From NCBI GenBank assembly GCA_902763615.1, contig CACWSX010000016.1, positions 1 through 57,397 on the forward strand: DNA of 57,397 nt, read 5' to 3'. Shown here one piece after another: positions 25,980-36,246 of this stretch (position 1 is the first letter of the stretch; every line of letters starts with the position of its first letter). Origin of the DNA: an uncultured Prevotellaceae bacterium (GTDB taxonomy: Bacteria > Bacteroidota > Bacteroidia > Bacteroidales > Bacteroidaceae). The translations under genes were made by a program, and so were the position numbers. The notes beneath the pieces are model-generated. The model saw only the letters and a list, made by a program, of their open reading frames with translations, was not told where the DNA came from and searched no databases.

Positions 25980-28900
25980 CTAGAACTGGATAGTCACACC
26001 ACCGGTGAACGATTTTGAACGCGGTGTTTTGGCACCATCGGTCACGATACCCATAGAGCCGTAGCCCACTTCCGGGTCAGCACCACTGTATTTGGTCAAA
26101 ACAAACAGGTTGTTGGCCGATACATAGAGTTTCAGTAGTGAGAGGCCCCATTTCTTGATAATCTTCGGATCGACAGAGTAACTGATCTGTGAGTAGTTCA
26201 GACGGATGAAAGAACCATCTTCCACAAAACGGTCAGAACCTAAGAAGTTGTAACCGGTCTGGCGGAGGGCACGTGGCATCTCGGTGATGTCGCCCTCTAC
26301 ACGCCAGCGCCAGTTAACAGCACGGCTCTGGTTGTTGTTTGAGTACATGTTTTCAACATCCATACGTGCTTTGTTGATAATCTTGTTGCCATAACGGAAG
26401 TTGAACTGGTTGTTCCACGACAGACGGCCGAAATTCAGCTTGAAGCCGAAACCGCCGGTGAACTTAGGCAGTGAAGAACCGAGGTAGACGATATCGAGCT
26501 CGTTGATCTGTCCATCGTGGTTGATATCCTCGTATTTGGCGTCACCACCTTTAAACTCATAATTGACGGAGCCTGCGCAGAACATCATAGGTGTTGTCAG
26601 ACCATGCTCGTCGAGAATGACCTTACCATCCTTGTCGCGAGCTACAGGAGCATCGGGACCGCTGACACCCTTGATTTCCGTTTCGGAATAGTGTGAGTAT
26701 TGATAGACACCCTGGTAACGGAAACCGTAGATACTACCTAAGGCGCGGTTCAGTTCGACACGGGTCAGGTAACTGCCATTATCGCGGTTGAACTCCGAAT
26801 TCAAGTTCGACAGACAGGTCTCGTCCATTGATGTGATCTGGTTCTTGTTGTTGGCGAAGGTGATATTGAAGTCTGCTGAGAACTTGCCAACCTTGATGAT
26901 ACGGCTACCATTCAGGTTGAATTCCCAACCGATATTCTTCATGTCTCCAGCATTTTGCCAGCGCAGGTTGGGATAACCTGATGAAGAGGGAATGCCGTAG
27001 TTTTTCATCAGCAGGTCGCTGGTGAACTGCCAGTAGAACTCGATGTTACCATTGATACGGTCGTCCCAGAAGCCGAAGTCAAGGCCGAGGTTAAAGGTTT
27101 TCTTCTGCTCCCACTTCAGGTTCTTCAGCTGGATATTGTCTGGGTGGACACTACCCTGATTCATATAGGCATTACCGCTGGAGTATGTACTGAAGTAGAG
27201 GTACTCCTGGCCGGGTTGGCGACCTACGACACCCCAACCTGGACGGATAGACAGCATTGACACCCAAGGAAGTGCCTTCTGGAACCAAGGCTCTTTGTGG
27301 ATGTTCCAACGTAAAGAAAGGGCAGGGAAATTACCCCAGCGCTGGTCGCCACCAAACTGTGTGCTACCGTCGCGACGGACTGAGAAGTCGGCCATATAGC
27401 GACCTTTATAAGCATAGTGGGCTGAATAGGTGAAATAGATGCTGCGCCATTCACCGCTGTTAGTATCCATACTCTTGATGAGTCCTTGTGCTGCAGGATT
27501 CTGGATGTTTCCAGAGGGCAGACCCCAGGATGACGTGCTTTGGCTACTGTTATGACCGCTGGTCAACTGTCCGCGGAGCATCATCGTCAGCTGGTGGTCC
27601 TTATTGCGGAATGCCGGCGTGAAGGTCAGCGTGTGAGTGGTGGTCACGGCGAAGCTCTTCGACGAGTTCGACGTAGTGCTGTTGGCTTCACGGCCGGGAT
27701 TCTGTGTCGTGCCGACATAGTTCCACGGACGTGTGCTTAACGATGAAGGCATATACTGATCAACATAATTGTTAAAGATGTTGAAGACGACCTTTCCCTC
27801 ATAGTTTAGGTGTGTCTTCTCTTCTTCTGTCGACAGGAGGTTATAGCGTAGCTTGAATTCAGGCTCAATGTTATAACTGGTTTCATTATTCTTAGCCAGG
27901 TAAGCCAAGGCGATGGGGTTCTTGTTGTTCAGTTGGTCTTGCAACTGGCTGCTTACCGTCGGGAGCATGGAATAGTATTCGTCGAGGTCGTTACCATTGC
28001 GGTCCTGCTCATAGATAGAGAGGTTCGGCATACGCACATAGGCAATACTTAACAGGTCACCGTTATTTTTCTTGTTCTTCGTATATGTCAGTGCAATGTT
28101 GGTCTCAATTTTGATTCGGTCGCTGACGAAGTAGTCCAGATTGACACGTGAACTGAAACGGTCGAGCTGCTGCTCGATGATAGAACCTGTCTCACGGTCG
28201 TAACCGGCACCTACGCGGAAATGAGCCTTCTCACCACCACCGCTCAGAGCCAGATAGTGGTTCTGGCGCCAACCGGTTTTCTTGACTTCCTTGAGCCAAT
28301 CGGTGTTATTGTTATACATCTGATATTCAGAGAACGTAGGATCGTAGTTCAACTCGGGGATGTTACTCGACACATCGCTCATCTCGGGATTGAAGTACTC
28401 TTCCTTCATCATCATGGTGTACTCGTCACCGTTCAGCATCTCATAACCCTTGGGCTGATAGGTTCCGGTCAGACGGAACGAATAGCTGACACGTGTCTTA
28501 CCACGGGTACCACGCTTGGTCTTGATCTCAATGACACCGTTAGAGCCTTGCGAACCCCAGATAGCCGTTGCGGCGGCATCCTTCAACACAGAGATGCTCT
28601 CAATGTCCTCAGGGTTGATGTTCAGTAATTGCGCAAACTTTTCCTCGTTCATGTCACCGTCAATCTGCTGACCGCCGGTCTGCCAGACATTACCGTCGAC
28701 AACAATCAGTGGTTCGCTGGAGCCGTTGATGGTCGACACACCACGCAGACGCATGGAGGTACCAGAACCCAGGTTACCGGAATTGCCCACGATGTCGAGA
28801 CCTGCGATACGTCCTTGAAGGGCCTCGTCAACGGTGGTGAAAGCCAGACCTTCAAACTCCTTCATGCTGATGCTCTGTTGAGCTGTAGAGATTTCATCGA

Positions 28901-29267
28901 TAGGTATGTTCAGACCTGAACCGCCAGCACGCTTCTTTGCAACGACGGTCACTTCTTTGATCTGAGTGGCATCCTGCATCTTTACGTTGAACTTGGTCTT
29001 GTTGAAGGGGAGTGTTACTGTCTTGTAACCTACAAATGTAACACGCAATTTATCCTTGGGATTCTTCAGTTTGAACGAGAAATTACCGTTCATGTCTGTG
29101 GTTGTTGACGCCACGATACGGTTGGACGCATCGATTTCCACGACGTTTGCCATCATCACAGGTCCCATCTCATCAGTGATGGTACCACTGATGATATCGC
29201 CAGCCTGCTGGGCTTTTGCGGCAATCAAACAAACTAATGATATTATTATTAATGTCAGTCGTTTCAT
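25980..29267 (-). CDS. SusC/RagA-family TonB-dependent transporter (SusC 1)
   Basis: The ATG at 29267 (MKRLTLIIISLVC) is the natural signal-peptide start, giving 1095 residues; a longer frame to 29315 would overlap the upstream gene. After the signal peptide (end near AAKAQQ) comes a carboxypeptidase-regulatory-like domain (IISGTITDEMGPVMMANVVE), a short linker with KEVTVVAKKR, and a plug domain with IDGDMNEEKFAQLLNINP and SISVLKDAAATAIWGSQGSN, the SusC-type plug signature. The barrel ends in RSKSFTGGVTIQF. It imports oligosaccharides with energy from TonB-ExbBD. It is the second gene of the operon, 13 bases after the large FAS1 gene and just before SusD 1. Confidence 0.95.
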   Translation of the reverse strand: MKRLTLIIISLVCLIAAKAQQAGDIISGTITDEMGPVMMANVVEIDASNRIVASTTTDMNGNFSFKLKNPKDKLRVTFVGYKTVTLPFNKTKFNVKMQDATQIKEVTVVAKKRAGGSGLNIPIDEISTAQQSISMKEFEGLAFTTVDEALQGRIAGLDIVGNSGNLGSGTSMRLRGVSTINGSSEPLIVVDGNVWQTGGQQIDGDMNEEKFAQLLNINPEDIESISVLKDAAATAIWGSQGSNGVIEIKTKRGTRGKTRVSYSFRLTGTYQPKGYEMLNGDEYTMMMKEEYFNPEMSDVSSNIPELNYDPTFSEYQMYNNNTDWLKEVKKTGWRQNHYLALSGGGEKAHFRVGAGYDRETGSIIEQQLDRFSSRVNLDYFVSDRIKIETNIALTYTKNKKNNGDLLSIAYVRMPNLSIYEQDRNGNDLDEYYSMLPTVSSQLQDQLNNKNPIALAYLAKNNETSYNIEPEFKLRYNLLSTEEEKTHLNYEGKVVFNIFNNYVDQYMPSSLSTRPWNYVGTTQNPGREANSTTSNSSKSFAVTTTHTLTFTPAFRNKDHQLTMMLRGQLTSGHNSSQSTSSWGLPSGNIQNPAAQGLIKSMDTNSGEWRSIYFTYSAHYAYKGRYMADFSVRRDGSTQFGGDQRWGNFPALSLRWNIHKEPWFQKALPWVSMLSIRPGWGVVGRQPGQEYLYFSTYSSGNAYMNQGSVHPDNIQLKNLKWEQKKTFNLGLDFGFWDDRINGNIEFYWQFTSDLLMKNYGIPSSSGYPNLRWQNAGDMKNIGWEFNLNGSRIIKVGKFSADFNITFANNKNQITSMDETCLSNLNSEFNRDNGSYLTRVELNRALGSIYGFRYQGVYQYSHYSETEIKGVSGPDAPVARDKDGKVILDEHGLTTPMMFCAGSVNYEFKGGDAKYEDINHDGQINELDIVYLGSSLPKFTGGFGFKLNFGRLSWNNQFNFRYGNKIINKARMDVENMYSNNNQSRAVNWRWRVEGDITEMPRALRQTGYNFLGSDRFVEDGSFIRLNYSQISYSVDPKIIKKWGLSLLKLYVSANNLFVLTKYSGADPEVGYGSMGIVTDGAKTPRSKSFTGGVTIQF

Positions 29268-29280
29268 AATTATTGATCTT

Positions 29281-31881
29281 TTAATCATCAGTAGAATATG
29301 ATAATGGTTTGTCAATCAGATGTATTACAGCCGAAGAGGTGGTATACAACTCTGTTGCTGTCGTGGCATCTCTATTATTATATAAATACTCGCGAGCCTG
29401 AATATTGTAGAGATCTCTCTGAATGCCGTTATCGTCGATATAAGACTTTTTCGAGACGGTATGTTTTGTTGTGGCAACTCCATCTCTCATGTTCTTCTGA
29501 TCTACGGCATCCAAAACTTCAATCTCGTCATCTTTCAGCTGAGACTTTACCATATAGAAGCGGCGGGTCTTCTTGTTGATTAACGAGGTCTCGAAGTCAC
29601 CAGACTCATTCTGAGCACCAATATAAAGAGCATTATCCTGGATGTGATACTTCAGGAAATTGACAATATTCAGCGAGTCGCTGAGAGCTTTGTCTTCATC
29701 TCCTGCCTGATGATCGAGGTCCACCTGCTCCCATGATGGCAACTTGCCTTCCTTCTGCAATTGCTCAATAGCTTCATTGCTGGGAACGTAGATGGTGTAG
29801 TGGTAGGTGTTGAATACCGATATGTTTGTGCCGCCACAGGCTTTGTTGTCATTTTCGTTACCAGTGCCCAAATTGTGAATCTTTTCCAACAGGCCACTGC
29901 CTTCCAGCAGCTCTAGGAACTTGCCGAAATACTTGGGGTGGGCAGCCAGTTGGTCGTAAACCGTCAGACGGGTACCCATGATGGGCTGGCCTTCCAGCAC
30001 ATAGCTCTTACCATTACCTCCGGCAACTTCCTTACGCTGGTCGTAAACGCGTGTTACGCGCAAAGGATGTCCTTCATTCATCTGGAAACTACCCTCAACT
30101 AACATATTGCTTTCGTCAGAAGGGTTGGTAACGCGGATGCCCGTACCATTCTTCGTACGGAAATAGGTGTTCTTGCCATCCCATACCCTACCAATCACAA
30201 TGTGGGTGTCGAGGATATCCTGCAGACACTTCGTAATACGATAATAGTTGTTGACAATACCAACGGAATCGCGTGTGCCTGTTGCTTCATCATAGTTGTA
30301 AAGAACGGCATAAACTCTCTCATCGACTTTCTTTGTCTCATCCCAACGGAAACTGAGCAACTGGAGGTTCTGTTTGCCGTAGGAACACGGATCGATATAC
30401 TCGATCAGTGCGTCGTTGGTGGGGATAAAGAAACTATAGTCTGAACCCAGGGCATTAAGGTAAACATTATATTTGCACTGCGTAATGGCCCAGTCGATAA
30501 TCTTCATGTTGCGGTTGATCAGTGCGGGGAAAGATACACTGACATAGGCTGTCGGTGAGTATACCTTATTCGTCAGATACACCGCTCCGTTACAAGTCAT
30601 CCATACAGAGTCGATATCAGCAACGTTCACACCCATCGGGTCGTTGGCGTCATTTAGGATGGCTTCGAATTTTGAGGGTACTGAAGATGTAAACGATGGC
30701 AGCATGTTGACGTTCAGCAGCTTGATAATCACATCGTCGGGTACATCATTCCACGAAGCATAGTTCTCGCTCAGTGGCTTACCGGTAGTATTCCAGTATT
30801 CTTTCATGGCTGCATCGGTGGGTACCATCATCACAGCCATGTCACGCTGTTCAGCGGCATTGCCCTCACTGGCATCCTTGTTGCTGGTGGAGTAGTAGGA
30901 GTTCCATTCCGGGTCGAACATCAGTTGGGCAGGAACGCTGGCTCCGTCAGGGGTCACGGCAACTTCTACCCCTCTCTTTTCGTTAAAGAATCGTTTGGTA
31001 TAGAGCGTGTCTATGTTGGCATTGTAGAGATAATTGTAATGGTTCGTCTTGGCCAGGTCCTTACTGTCGGGGTAGGGGGCACAGAAACGTTCCAACAGAC
31101 TGTTGAACAGGCTTATCTGAGGCTTCTGGGCTATCAGTTCTGCCATGTTTGTCAATGGCGTAACCACCTCGCCGGTTCGATGGATGAAACCATTGGCGCA
31201 ACGGATATTATCTTCCACCACATCGATACCATTGACACTGGCATCACCAGCCTGACGGTTGGTCGTGTGATTGAACAGGAAGTTGTAATCATCGTTGGTA
31301 ATACGGTTGTTTGACAATTGAGCCTCCAGGAAAAGCAGCATCGGCACGGCAGAACCATCTTCCATACATACCATGTCTTTCCCGCTTTCACGGTGGCGTC
31401 TCCAATACTTGTTGTCGGGCATGTCCTGAGTCTTCAACACGGGTATCGTGTCGTATTCGCTCAGAGCTGAGAAGCGGCGCATGGCCTGTCCTTCTTTCAA
31501 CGGTTTACCCTGAATGGTTGACAGACTGCTTAACTGAATGGAGTTGTCAATCATGTTTCCAAACAGCAACATCTTCTTTTGGGCAATGGAGAGATCTTCA
31601 TAGCGTTTGGCGCCCCACGGGTTGTTGTTGTAGAACCGTTCGTAGGCAGCATCGTCAGCTACAAATAGCGTCTTCGATCCAGTCTTGCCCAGCACTTCCT
31701 GATAGTTCAGGTCGTTGATCATACGAACTGTATTGGTGTAGTTGCCTTGTTCGTCGAGCCAGCTGTAAATGCTGTTACCCCAACCTTCGGGCGCCTTCTC
31801 GTCCAAATCGTACTTTTGACAAGACGAAAGGACGAATCCACCAACCAGTAGTGCAATCCAAAAATCTTTTCTGGTTTTCAT
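29281..31881 (-). CDS. Four-unit FAS1 lipoprotein, first gene of the SusCD operon
   Basis: The 866-residue product has lipobox LSSC (Cys21) followed by QKYDLDEKAP. About four FAS1-like units can be traced. Their beta-strand signatures are TLFVADDAAYERFY (about 70), MVPTDAAMKEYWN (about 345), FFIPTNDALIEYID (about 480) and YTIYVPSNEAIEQL (about 690); the matching closing motifs include CANGFIHRTGEVV and SSAVIHLIDKPL. No catalytic motif is visible. It leads the operon, so it is likely made in large amount at the cell surface; adhesion to, or binding of, the glycan is an inference. Unlike the other two FAS1 proteins it lacks an obvious C-terminal sandwich. Long FAS1 arrays of this kind occur in other Bacteroidota, mostly uncharacterised. 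Confidence 0.8.
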   Translation of the reverse strand: MKTRKDFWIALLVGGFVLSSCQKYDLDEKAPEGWGNSIYSWLDEQGNYTNTVRMINDLNYQEVLGKTGSKTLFVADDAAYERFYNNNPWGAKRYEDLSIAQKKMLLFGNMIDNSIQLSSLSTIQGKPLKEGQAMRRFSALSEYDTIPVLKTQDMPDNKYWRRHRESGKDMVCMEDGSAVPMLLFLEAQLSNNRITNDDYNFLFNHTTNRQAGDASVNGIDVVEDNIRCANGFIHRTGEVVTPLTNMAELIAQKPQISLFNSLLERFCAPYPDSKDLAKTNHYNYLYNANIDTLYTKRFFNEKRGVEVAVTPDGASVPAQLMFDPEWNSYYSTSNKDASEGNAAEQRDMAVMMVPTDAAMKEYWNTTGKPLSENYASWNDVPDDVIIKLLNVNMLPSFTSSVPSKFEAILNDANDPMGVNVADIDSVWMTCNGAVYLTNKVYSPTAYVSVSFPALINRNMKIIDWAITQCKYNVYLNALGSDYSFFIPTNDALIEYIDPCSYGKQNLQLLSFRWDETKKVDERVYAVLYNYDEATGTRDSVGIVNNYYRITKCLQDILDTHIVIGRVWDGKNTYFRTKNGTGIRVTNPSDESNMLVEGSFQMNEGHPLRVTRVYDQRKEVAGGNGKSYVLEGQPIMGTRLTVYDQLAAHPKYFGKFLELLEGSGLLEKIHNLGTGNENDNKACGGTNISVFNTYHYTIYVPSNEAIEQLQKEGKLPSWEQVDLDHQAGDEDKALSDSLNIVNFLKYHIQDNALYIGAQNESGDFETSLINKKTRRFYMVKSQLKDDEIEVLDAVDQKNMRDGVATTKHTVSKKSYIDDNGIQRDLYNIQAREYLYNNRDATTATELYTTSSAVIHLIDKPLSYSTDD

Positions 31882-31921
31882 ACGTTAAATTGAGTTTGTT
31901 AATATTATCAAATTTTGGGTG

Positions 31922-31929
31922 CAAAGTTA
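31922..31929 (-). promoter_or_regulatory. -7 box of the SusCD/FAS1 operon
   Basis: TAACTTTG on the minus strand ends 41 bases before the ATG at 31881. No -33 TTTG is found at the normal distance, consistent with a promoter that needs HTCS 2 bound upstream. Confidence 0.55.
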
Positions 31930-32116
31930 CTTATTATTTATAAGAGGTGTGTTTCTTTTTATTTCCGAGGCTTTTCTGTTTGTAAAAGTGGATTTCCATT
32001 TTGTTTCATTTCTTTTGGCTTTTGTGTCGCAAATAGCCATGCAGACAACTTTTTAGAGAAATACAAATAACAAAGAAAGAGAAACATACGTGATAGCTTG
32101 TTTCGTGAAAATGAAC

Positions 32117-32236
32117 TAATTTTGCATCCGAAAATGGAAAGACGATAGTAAACTTCATAAGTAGTATATTAGCATTAGTTATGGTAAAACTAAGTTTCAT
32201 GGCTGCCCCTATGTGAATATCGGCAGTCTTTTTTTA
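32117..32236 (+). ncRNA. Putative small RNA between the SusCD operon and HTCS 2
   Basis: A -7 box TAATTTTG (32117-32124) is followed by about 105 bases without an ORF and a terminator: GGCTGCC (32201-32207) pairs with GGCAGTC (32222-32228), then seven T residues. HTCS 2 has its own complete promoter beyond the terminator, so the short transcript appears independent. The layout and the same TAATTTTG box recur beside HTCS 1, and both contain TGGTAAAA shortly before the hairpin. The remaining sequence 31930-32116 shows no gene. Confidence 0.45.
32201..32236 (+). terminator. Intrinsic terminator ending the second putative small RNA
   Basis: There is a seven-pair stem (one G-T pair) with a 14-base loop, followed by TTTTTTT. 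Confidence 0.7.
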
Positions 32237-32264
32237 TTGCAAATATAAAATATTTGCCTACAAA

Positions 32265-32296
32265 TTTGGCCTGTTTTACTTTTTTTTGTAACTTTG
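32265..32296 (+). promoter_or_regulatory. Promoter of HTCS 2
   Basis: -33 TTTG (32265-32268) and -7 TAACTTTG (32289-32296) are separated by 20 bp, a full consensus match. The gene starts 50 bases downstream at 32347. Confidence 0.8.
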
Positions 32297-32346
32297 TAGC
32301 CGCAAAACTATTTTAGGAATATTACAAGGTTTTACCATATAAACTG

Positions 32347-35300
32347 ATGAAACGGATTGCTTTTTTTCTCATAGGCGTGTTTGCTGTACTATCACAGGTA
32401 CAAGCACAGATGGGACATTTCTATTTCTCAGAGCGATTTACCAGCGGACTTGTCAATAAAGTCTGTCAGGATCATTATGGCTATATCTGGGTCGGTACCG
32501 AATATGGACTGAACCGTTTCGACGGTTATCGATTTACGCCTTATCTCCATCGTCAGAATGATCAGACATCACTTGGAAACAATGATATCTCAAGTATGTT
32601 TTGTGATAAAGATGGTCGATTATGGGTGGGTACGGCTAAAGGCCTGGATCGCTATGACTACACAACAGGTCATTTCGTGCATTATCCTTTCCAAGGAAAT
32701 GTTTCGCCCCGTGTAACGTACATTACTCAACTTGAATCTGGAGAGATGTATGTTGCTACAGCTGGCTACGGTTTGTTCAAAATGAAGGAAGAGCAGCTGG
32801 TTTATGCTGAAGACAATTTTACGACACCTGGCGAGAATCGCTTTTTCAACCAATTTATATGTGACAGCCAAGGGCGTTTCTGGAAAAGCGGCTATGGCGA
32901 TGTCGTGACCATGCGGGAAACGGATGGCAAAATCGTTGAAATGAAGTCGCCTCATGGTAATGTACTGACGTTTATTGAGCGAGATGATGAGATGTTGGTG
33001 GTCAGCCTGCATGGTATTTCTGTTTACGATAAAGGCGCCCTGAAACCTGCGTCAATAGATATGTCTGCCCTTGAAGGCAATGTCATTTTGGCCAGTGCTT
33101 TCCGTGATCATGAGGGGGATATATATATAGGTACGCGCGGGGATGGTCTCTTTCGTCTGCCCAAAAACAACCAGAAATTAGAGCGTGTTGAGTGCGTCGC
33201 CTGGGGAATCGACTTGAATACAACCAAGGTATGGGATATTAATGAGGATCGCAATGGTAACCTCTGGATTGCCTGTTATTCCAAGGGCTTGGTCTTATTG
33301 AGCCATACTCCTCCGCAGTTCAGAACAATGAGTTTTAGTGCTCAGGGCATGGATCTGGGTTCGACAGTATCGTCGATATGCGAAGGAGATGGTGGTATGC
33401 TTTGGGTGACCGTACAAGGTAATGGTATCTATGGTTTCAACCGTCAGGGACGTATCGTGGCTAAACCAGCTTGCCCTCAAAATCCGGAGTTCATCTTCCG
33501 TGATAGACAAAAGCGTTATTGGGTGGGTACCGACAACGCCCTCTATTCTTATGATCCTATTACCGGCCGCAGTCAGAAACAAGTGGCTTTTGAATGTGAC
33601 AAGTTTAACGATATAACCAGCGACGATTCAGGTAATATCTATTTTTCTACTTATTCGAAAGGCTTTTGCTCCTATAATCCGCAGACAGGGCAATTGCGAA
33701 ATTTCCGGTCGGCTGATCGGGATTCTCTGCGTGGGCATATCTGTAATGATTGGGTGTTAGCTATGATGCCCGATCATCAAGGGCATATCTGGCTGGCCAC
33801 CTCTGATGGCTTGTCATGCTACGACCCCAAGACTGATAGTTTTATGTCACAAGGGTGGCTGCAGCAGCTGACGCATATCAAGTGTAATTCTCTCTGCGCT
33901 ACAAGTCGAGGGGAAATTCTCATTGGAACTGACGAAGGACTGTACGTCTACAAGAAAGGGGATGGAGAACCTCAACCTGTGGAGGCCATGAGCGACAAGG
34001 TGATAGGTTATATTGTCGAGGCTGACAATGGCGATATCTGGTGTTCTACGCCAATGGGCCTTTGGCAGTATGATGTCAAGAAGAATGAGTACGTTGGTCA
34101 TGTGAGTGGCAATGGGCTGATAACGAAGGAATATATCAACTGCGTGGGACTCCATACCGATGATGATCTCATTTGTTTTGCCACCAATGATGGCCTGACC
34201 ACATTCCGTCCTAAGGATGTGAAGAGTGGCCGAACTGATCTGGCAGATGTGCAGTTGACAGGATTTACTATCGCTGGTCGTGAGTCTCGGCCAGTTGTTT
34301 CCACCGACCATTTCCAAGTTTCTTATATGGAAACGGAACTGACTTTGGAATTCTCGTTGCTCGATTTCGACAACCCACGAGGTATTGTCTATGAGTACTG
34401 TGTCGGAAACGGCGCATGGGTGCGTAATCCTCAGGGCATTAATGTTATTCTATTGAGTCATCTGCAACCAGGTTCCTATCCTATTCAAGTGCGGGCGCGT
34501 GTTGGCGACCTTTGTTCGAACATTAAGACGATCACCATCGAAGTGACACCTCCATGGTATCGTACCACATGGGCATATATTCTCTATTTCATCGCACTAT
34601 CATCTCTTGTAGGGTTCTTTATCTATGCATATCGCCGTAGGGCGAACCGGCAGATGGATGAAGAGAAGATGAAATTCCTGATTAATGCCACTCACGATAT
34701 TCGTTCTCCGCTGACCATTATCCTTTCAGCCTTGAAGAAAATCAGGAATGAAAGGCTACGGGTAGGCGACGACCAGTCGGGAATGGGTAATCCTGCTGTT
34801 GATACCATCGAGCATAATGCACAGCGAATTCTGAATCTCGTCAATCAGATTCTCGATGTACGTAAGATTGACAAGCAGCAGATGCAACTGCATTGTCAGC
34901 AAACAGACATAGTGGCTTTTACGGAAGGTGTCTGTAGAATGTTTGATTTCCCGGCGAAGGAGCGTGACATACGTTTCACATTCGACCATGAGGGGCTGGA
35001 ACGTCTGGAGGCTTGGATTGACAGGACACAGTTTGACAAGGTGATTTCCAATCTGCTTTCCAATGCCTTTAAGTATAGTAATGATGGAGGTGAAGTTACT
35101 GTAAGCCTGAAACGCATCACTGATCAGGGTGGAGAAGGAGACGGTAATCTTGAGCTCGCAGTCTCAGATAATGGTGTGGGCATCGACGAAGACAGCATGA
35201 AACATATCTTCGACCGTTTCTACCAGGGTAGCAACTCCCGTCGCATGCATGTCAACGGAACCGGTATTGGCTTGAATCTGTGTAAGATGATTGTTGCCAT

Positions 35301-36219
35301 GCACCACGGAACCATCGAGGCTCAGAACCGTACCGACAATCAAGGGTCAATATTCACGGTCCGTCTGCCGTTGGGCAAGGCTCATCTCAAACCAGAAGAG
35401 TTGGATGACCAGAAAGGAATCGTTCAGTTGAGTCGTGCTAAAACGTCTTCTTCGAAATATCGTGTACTCATTGTAGATGACGATATGGAAATGGCTCGTT
35501 ATGTATCTGCAGAATTGGGACGATACTACCAGTTTGGCATCTGCCTGAATGGAAAGGAAGGCCTGAAAGAACTGCTGACCAATGAATATGATGTGGTGGT
35601 GAGCGATGTGATGATGCCTGAGATGGATGGTTTTACCATGCTCAGGATGATCAAGACCAATATCAATATCTCTCACATACCAGTCATCATGCTTACCTCT
35701 AAGGCTGATGTGGCCAATCGTCTGGAGGGTTTGGAGCGTGGCGCGGACTCATTCTTGGCAAAGCCCTTCGATATGGAGGAACTGCACATGGTCATTGAGA
35801 ATCTGGTGCAGAGCCGTCTCCGTCTGAAAGGTAAATATTCCGGTGCCCAGCAGGCACAGGCTGAAAAAGTGGACCAGCCAGAGGTTAAAGGCAATGACGA
35901 GGTGCTCATGGAACGTATCATGAAGTGTATCAACAAGAATATCTCCGATAGCGACTTCAATGTGGAGCGCCTGACGCAAGAGGTTGGTATTAGCCGTGTG
36001 CAGTTGCATCGTAAGATGAAGGAACTGACGGGTATCTCTACCAGTGAGTTTATCCGTAACATCCGCTTGGAACAGGCTGCAAGGTTGCTGAAAGAGCAGA
36101 AAATCAATGTGACACAGGTGGCTTATACGGTAGGATTCTCTAATCTGGCTCACTTCTCCACCATCTTCCGCAAACATTTCGGTGTTGCTCCCTCGGAGTA
36201 TGCCGAACGTGAGACGTAG
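32347..36219 (+). CDS. Hybrid two-component system regulator (HTCS 2)
   Basis: This 1290-residue protein has the full HTCS layout: signal peptide (end near VQAQM), two periplasmic propellers with repeats such as GYIWVGTEYGLNRFDG (about 25-660), a Y_Y_Y domain (about 665-735), a membrane helix (about 742-762), and a HisKA box with NATHDIRSP (His783). It continues with an ATPase domain (NLLSNAFKYSN, GTGIGLNLCKMIV), a receiver with Asp1087 in SDVMMPEMDG, and an AraC-type HTH from about 1185. The order and all key residues are intact. It diverges from the SusCD/FAS1 operon and lies upstream of the plus-strand binding-protein genes, so both are likely targets. A strong terminator follows. Confidence 0.95.
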   Translation: MKRIAFFLIGVFAVLSQVQAQMGHFYFSERFTSGLVNKVCQDHYGYIWVGTEYGLNRFDGYRFTPYLHRQNDQTSLGNNDISSMFCDKDGRLWVGTAKGLDRYDYTTGHFVHYPFQGNVSPRVTYITQLESGEMYVATAGYGLFKMKEEQLVYAEDNFTTPGENRFFNQFICDSQGRFWKSGYGDVVTMRETDGKIVEMKSPHGNVLTFIERDDEMLVVSLHGISVYDKGALKPASIDMSALEGNVILASAFRDHEGDIYIGTRGDGLFRLPKNNQKLERVECVAWGIDLNTTKVWDINEDRNGNLWIACYSKGLVLLSHTPPQFRTMSFSAQGMDLGSTVSSICEGDGGMLWVTVQGNGIYGFNRQGRIVAKPACPQNPEFIFRDRQKRYWVGTDNALYSYDPITGRSQKQVAFECDKFNDITSDDSGNIYFSTYSKGFCSYNPQTGQLRNFRSADRDSLRGHICNDWVLAMMPDHQGHIWLATSDGLSCYDPKTDSFMSQGWLQQLTHIKCNSLCATSRGEILIGTDEGLYVYKKGDGEPQPVEAMSDKVIGYIVEADNGDIWCSTPMGLWQYDVKKNEYVGHVSGNGLITKEYINCVGLHTDDDLICFATNDGLTTFRPKDVKSGRTDLADVQLTGFTIAGRESRPVVSTDHFQVSYMETELTLEFSLLDFDNPRGIVYEYCVGNGAWVRNPQGINVILLSHLQPGSYPIQVRARVGDLCSNIKTITIEVTPPWYRTTWAYILYFIALSSLVGFFIYAYRRRANRQMDEEKMKFLINATHDIRSPLTIILSALKKIRNERLRVGDDQSGMGNPAVDTIEHNAQRILNLVNQILDVRKIDKQQMQLHCQQTDIVAFTEGVCRMFDFPAKERDIRFTFDHEGLERLEAWIDRTQFDKVISNLLSNAFKYSNDGGEVTVSLKRITDQGGEGDGNLELAVSDNGVGIDEDSMKHIFDRFYQGSNSRRMHVNGTGIGLNLCKMIVAMHHGTIEAQNRTDNQGSIFTVRLPLGKAHLKPEELDDQKGIVQLSRAKTSSSKYRVLIVDDDMEMARYVSAELGRYYQFGICLNGKEGLKELLTNEYDVVVSDVMMPEMDGFTMLRMIKTNINISHIPVIMLTSKADVANRLEGLERGADSFLAKPFDMEELHMVIENLVQSRLRLKGKYSGAQQAQAEKVDQPEVKGNDEVLMERIMKCINKNISDSDFNVERLTQEVGISRVQLHRKMKELTGISTSEFIRNIRLEQAARLLKEQKINVTQVAYTVGFSNLAHFSTIFRKHFGVAPSEYAERET

Positions 36220-36246
36220 TTTTTTATTTGTCTCATTTTGTTTCAC

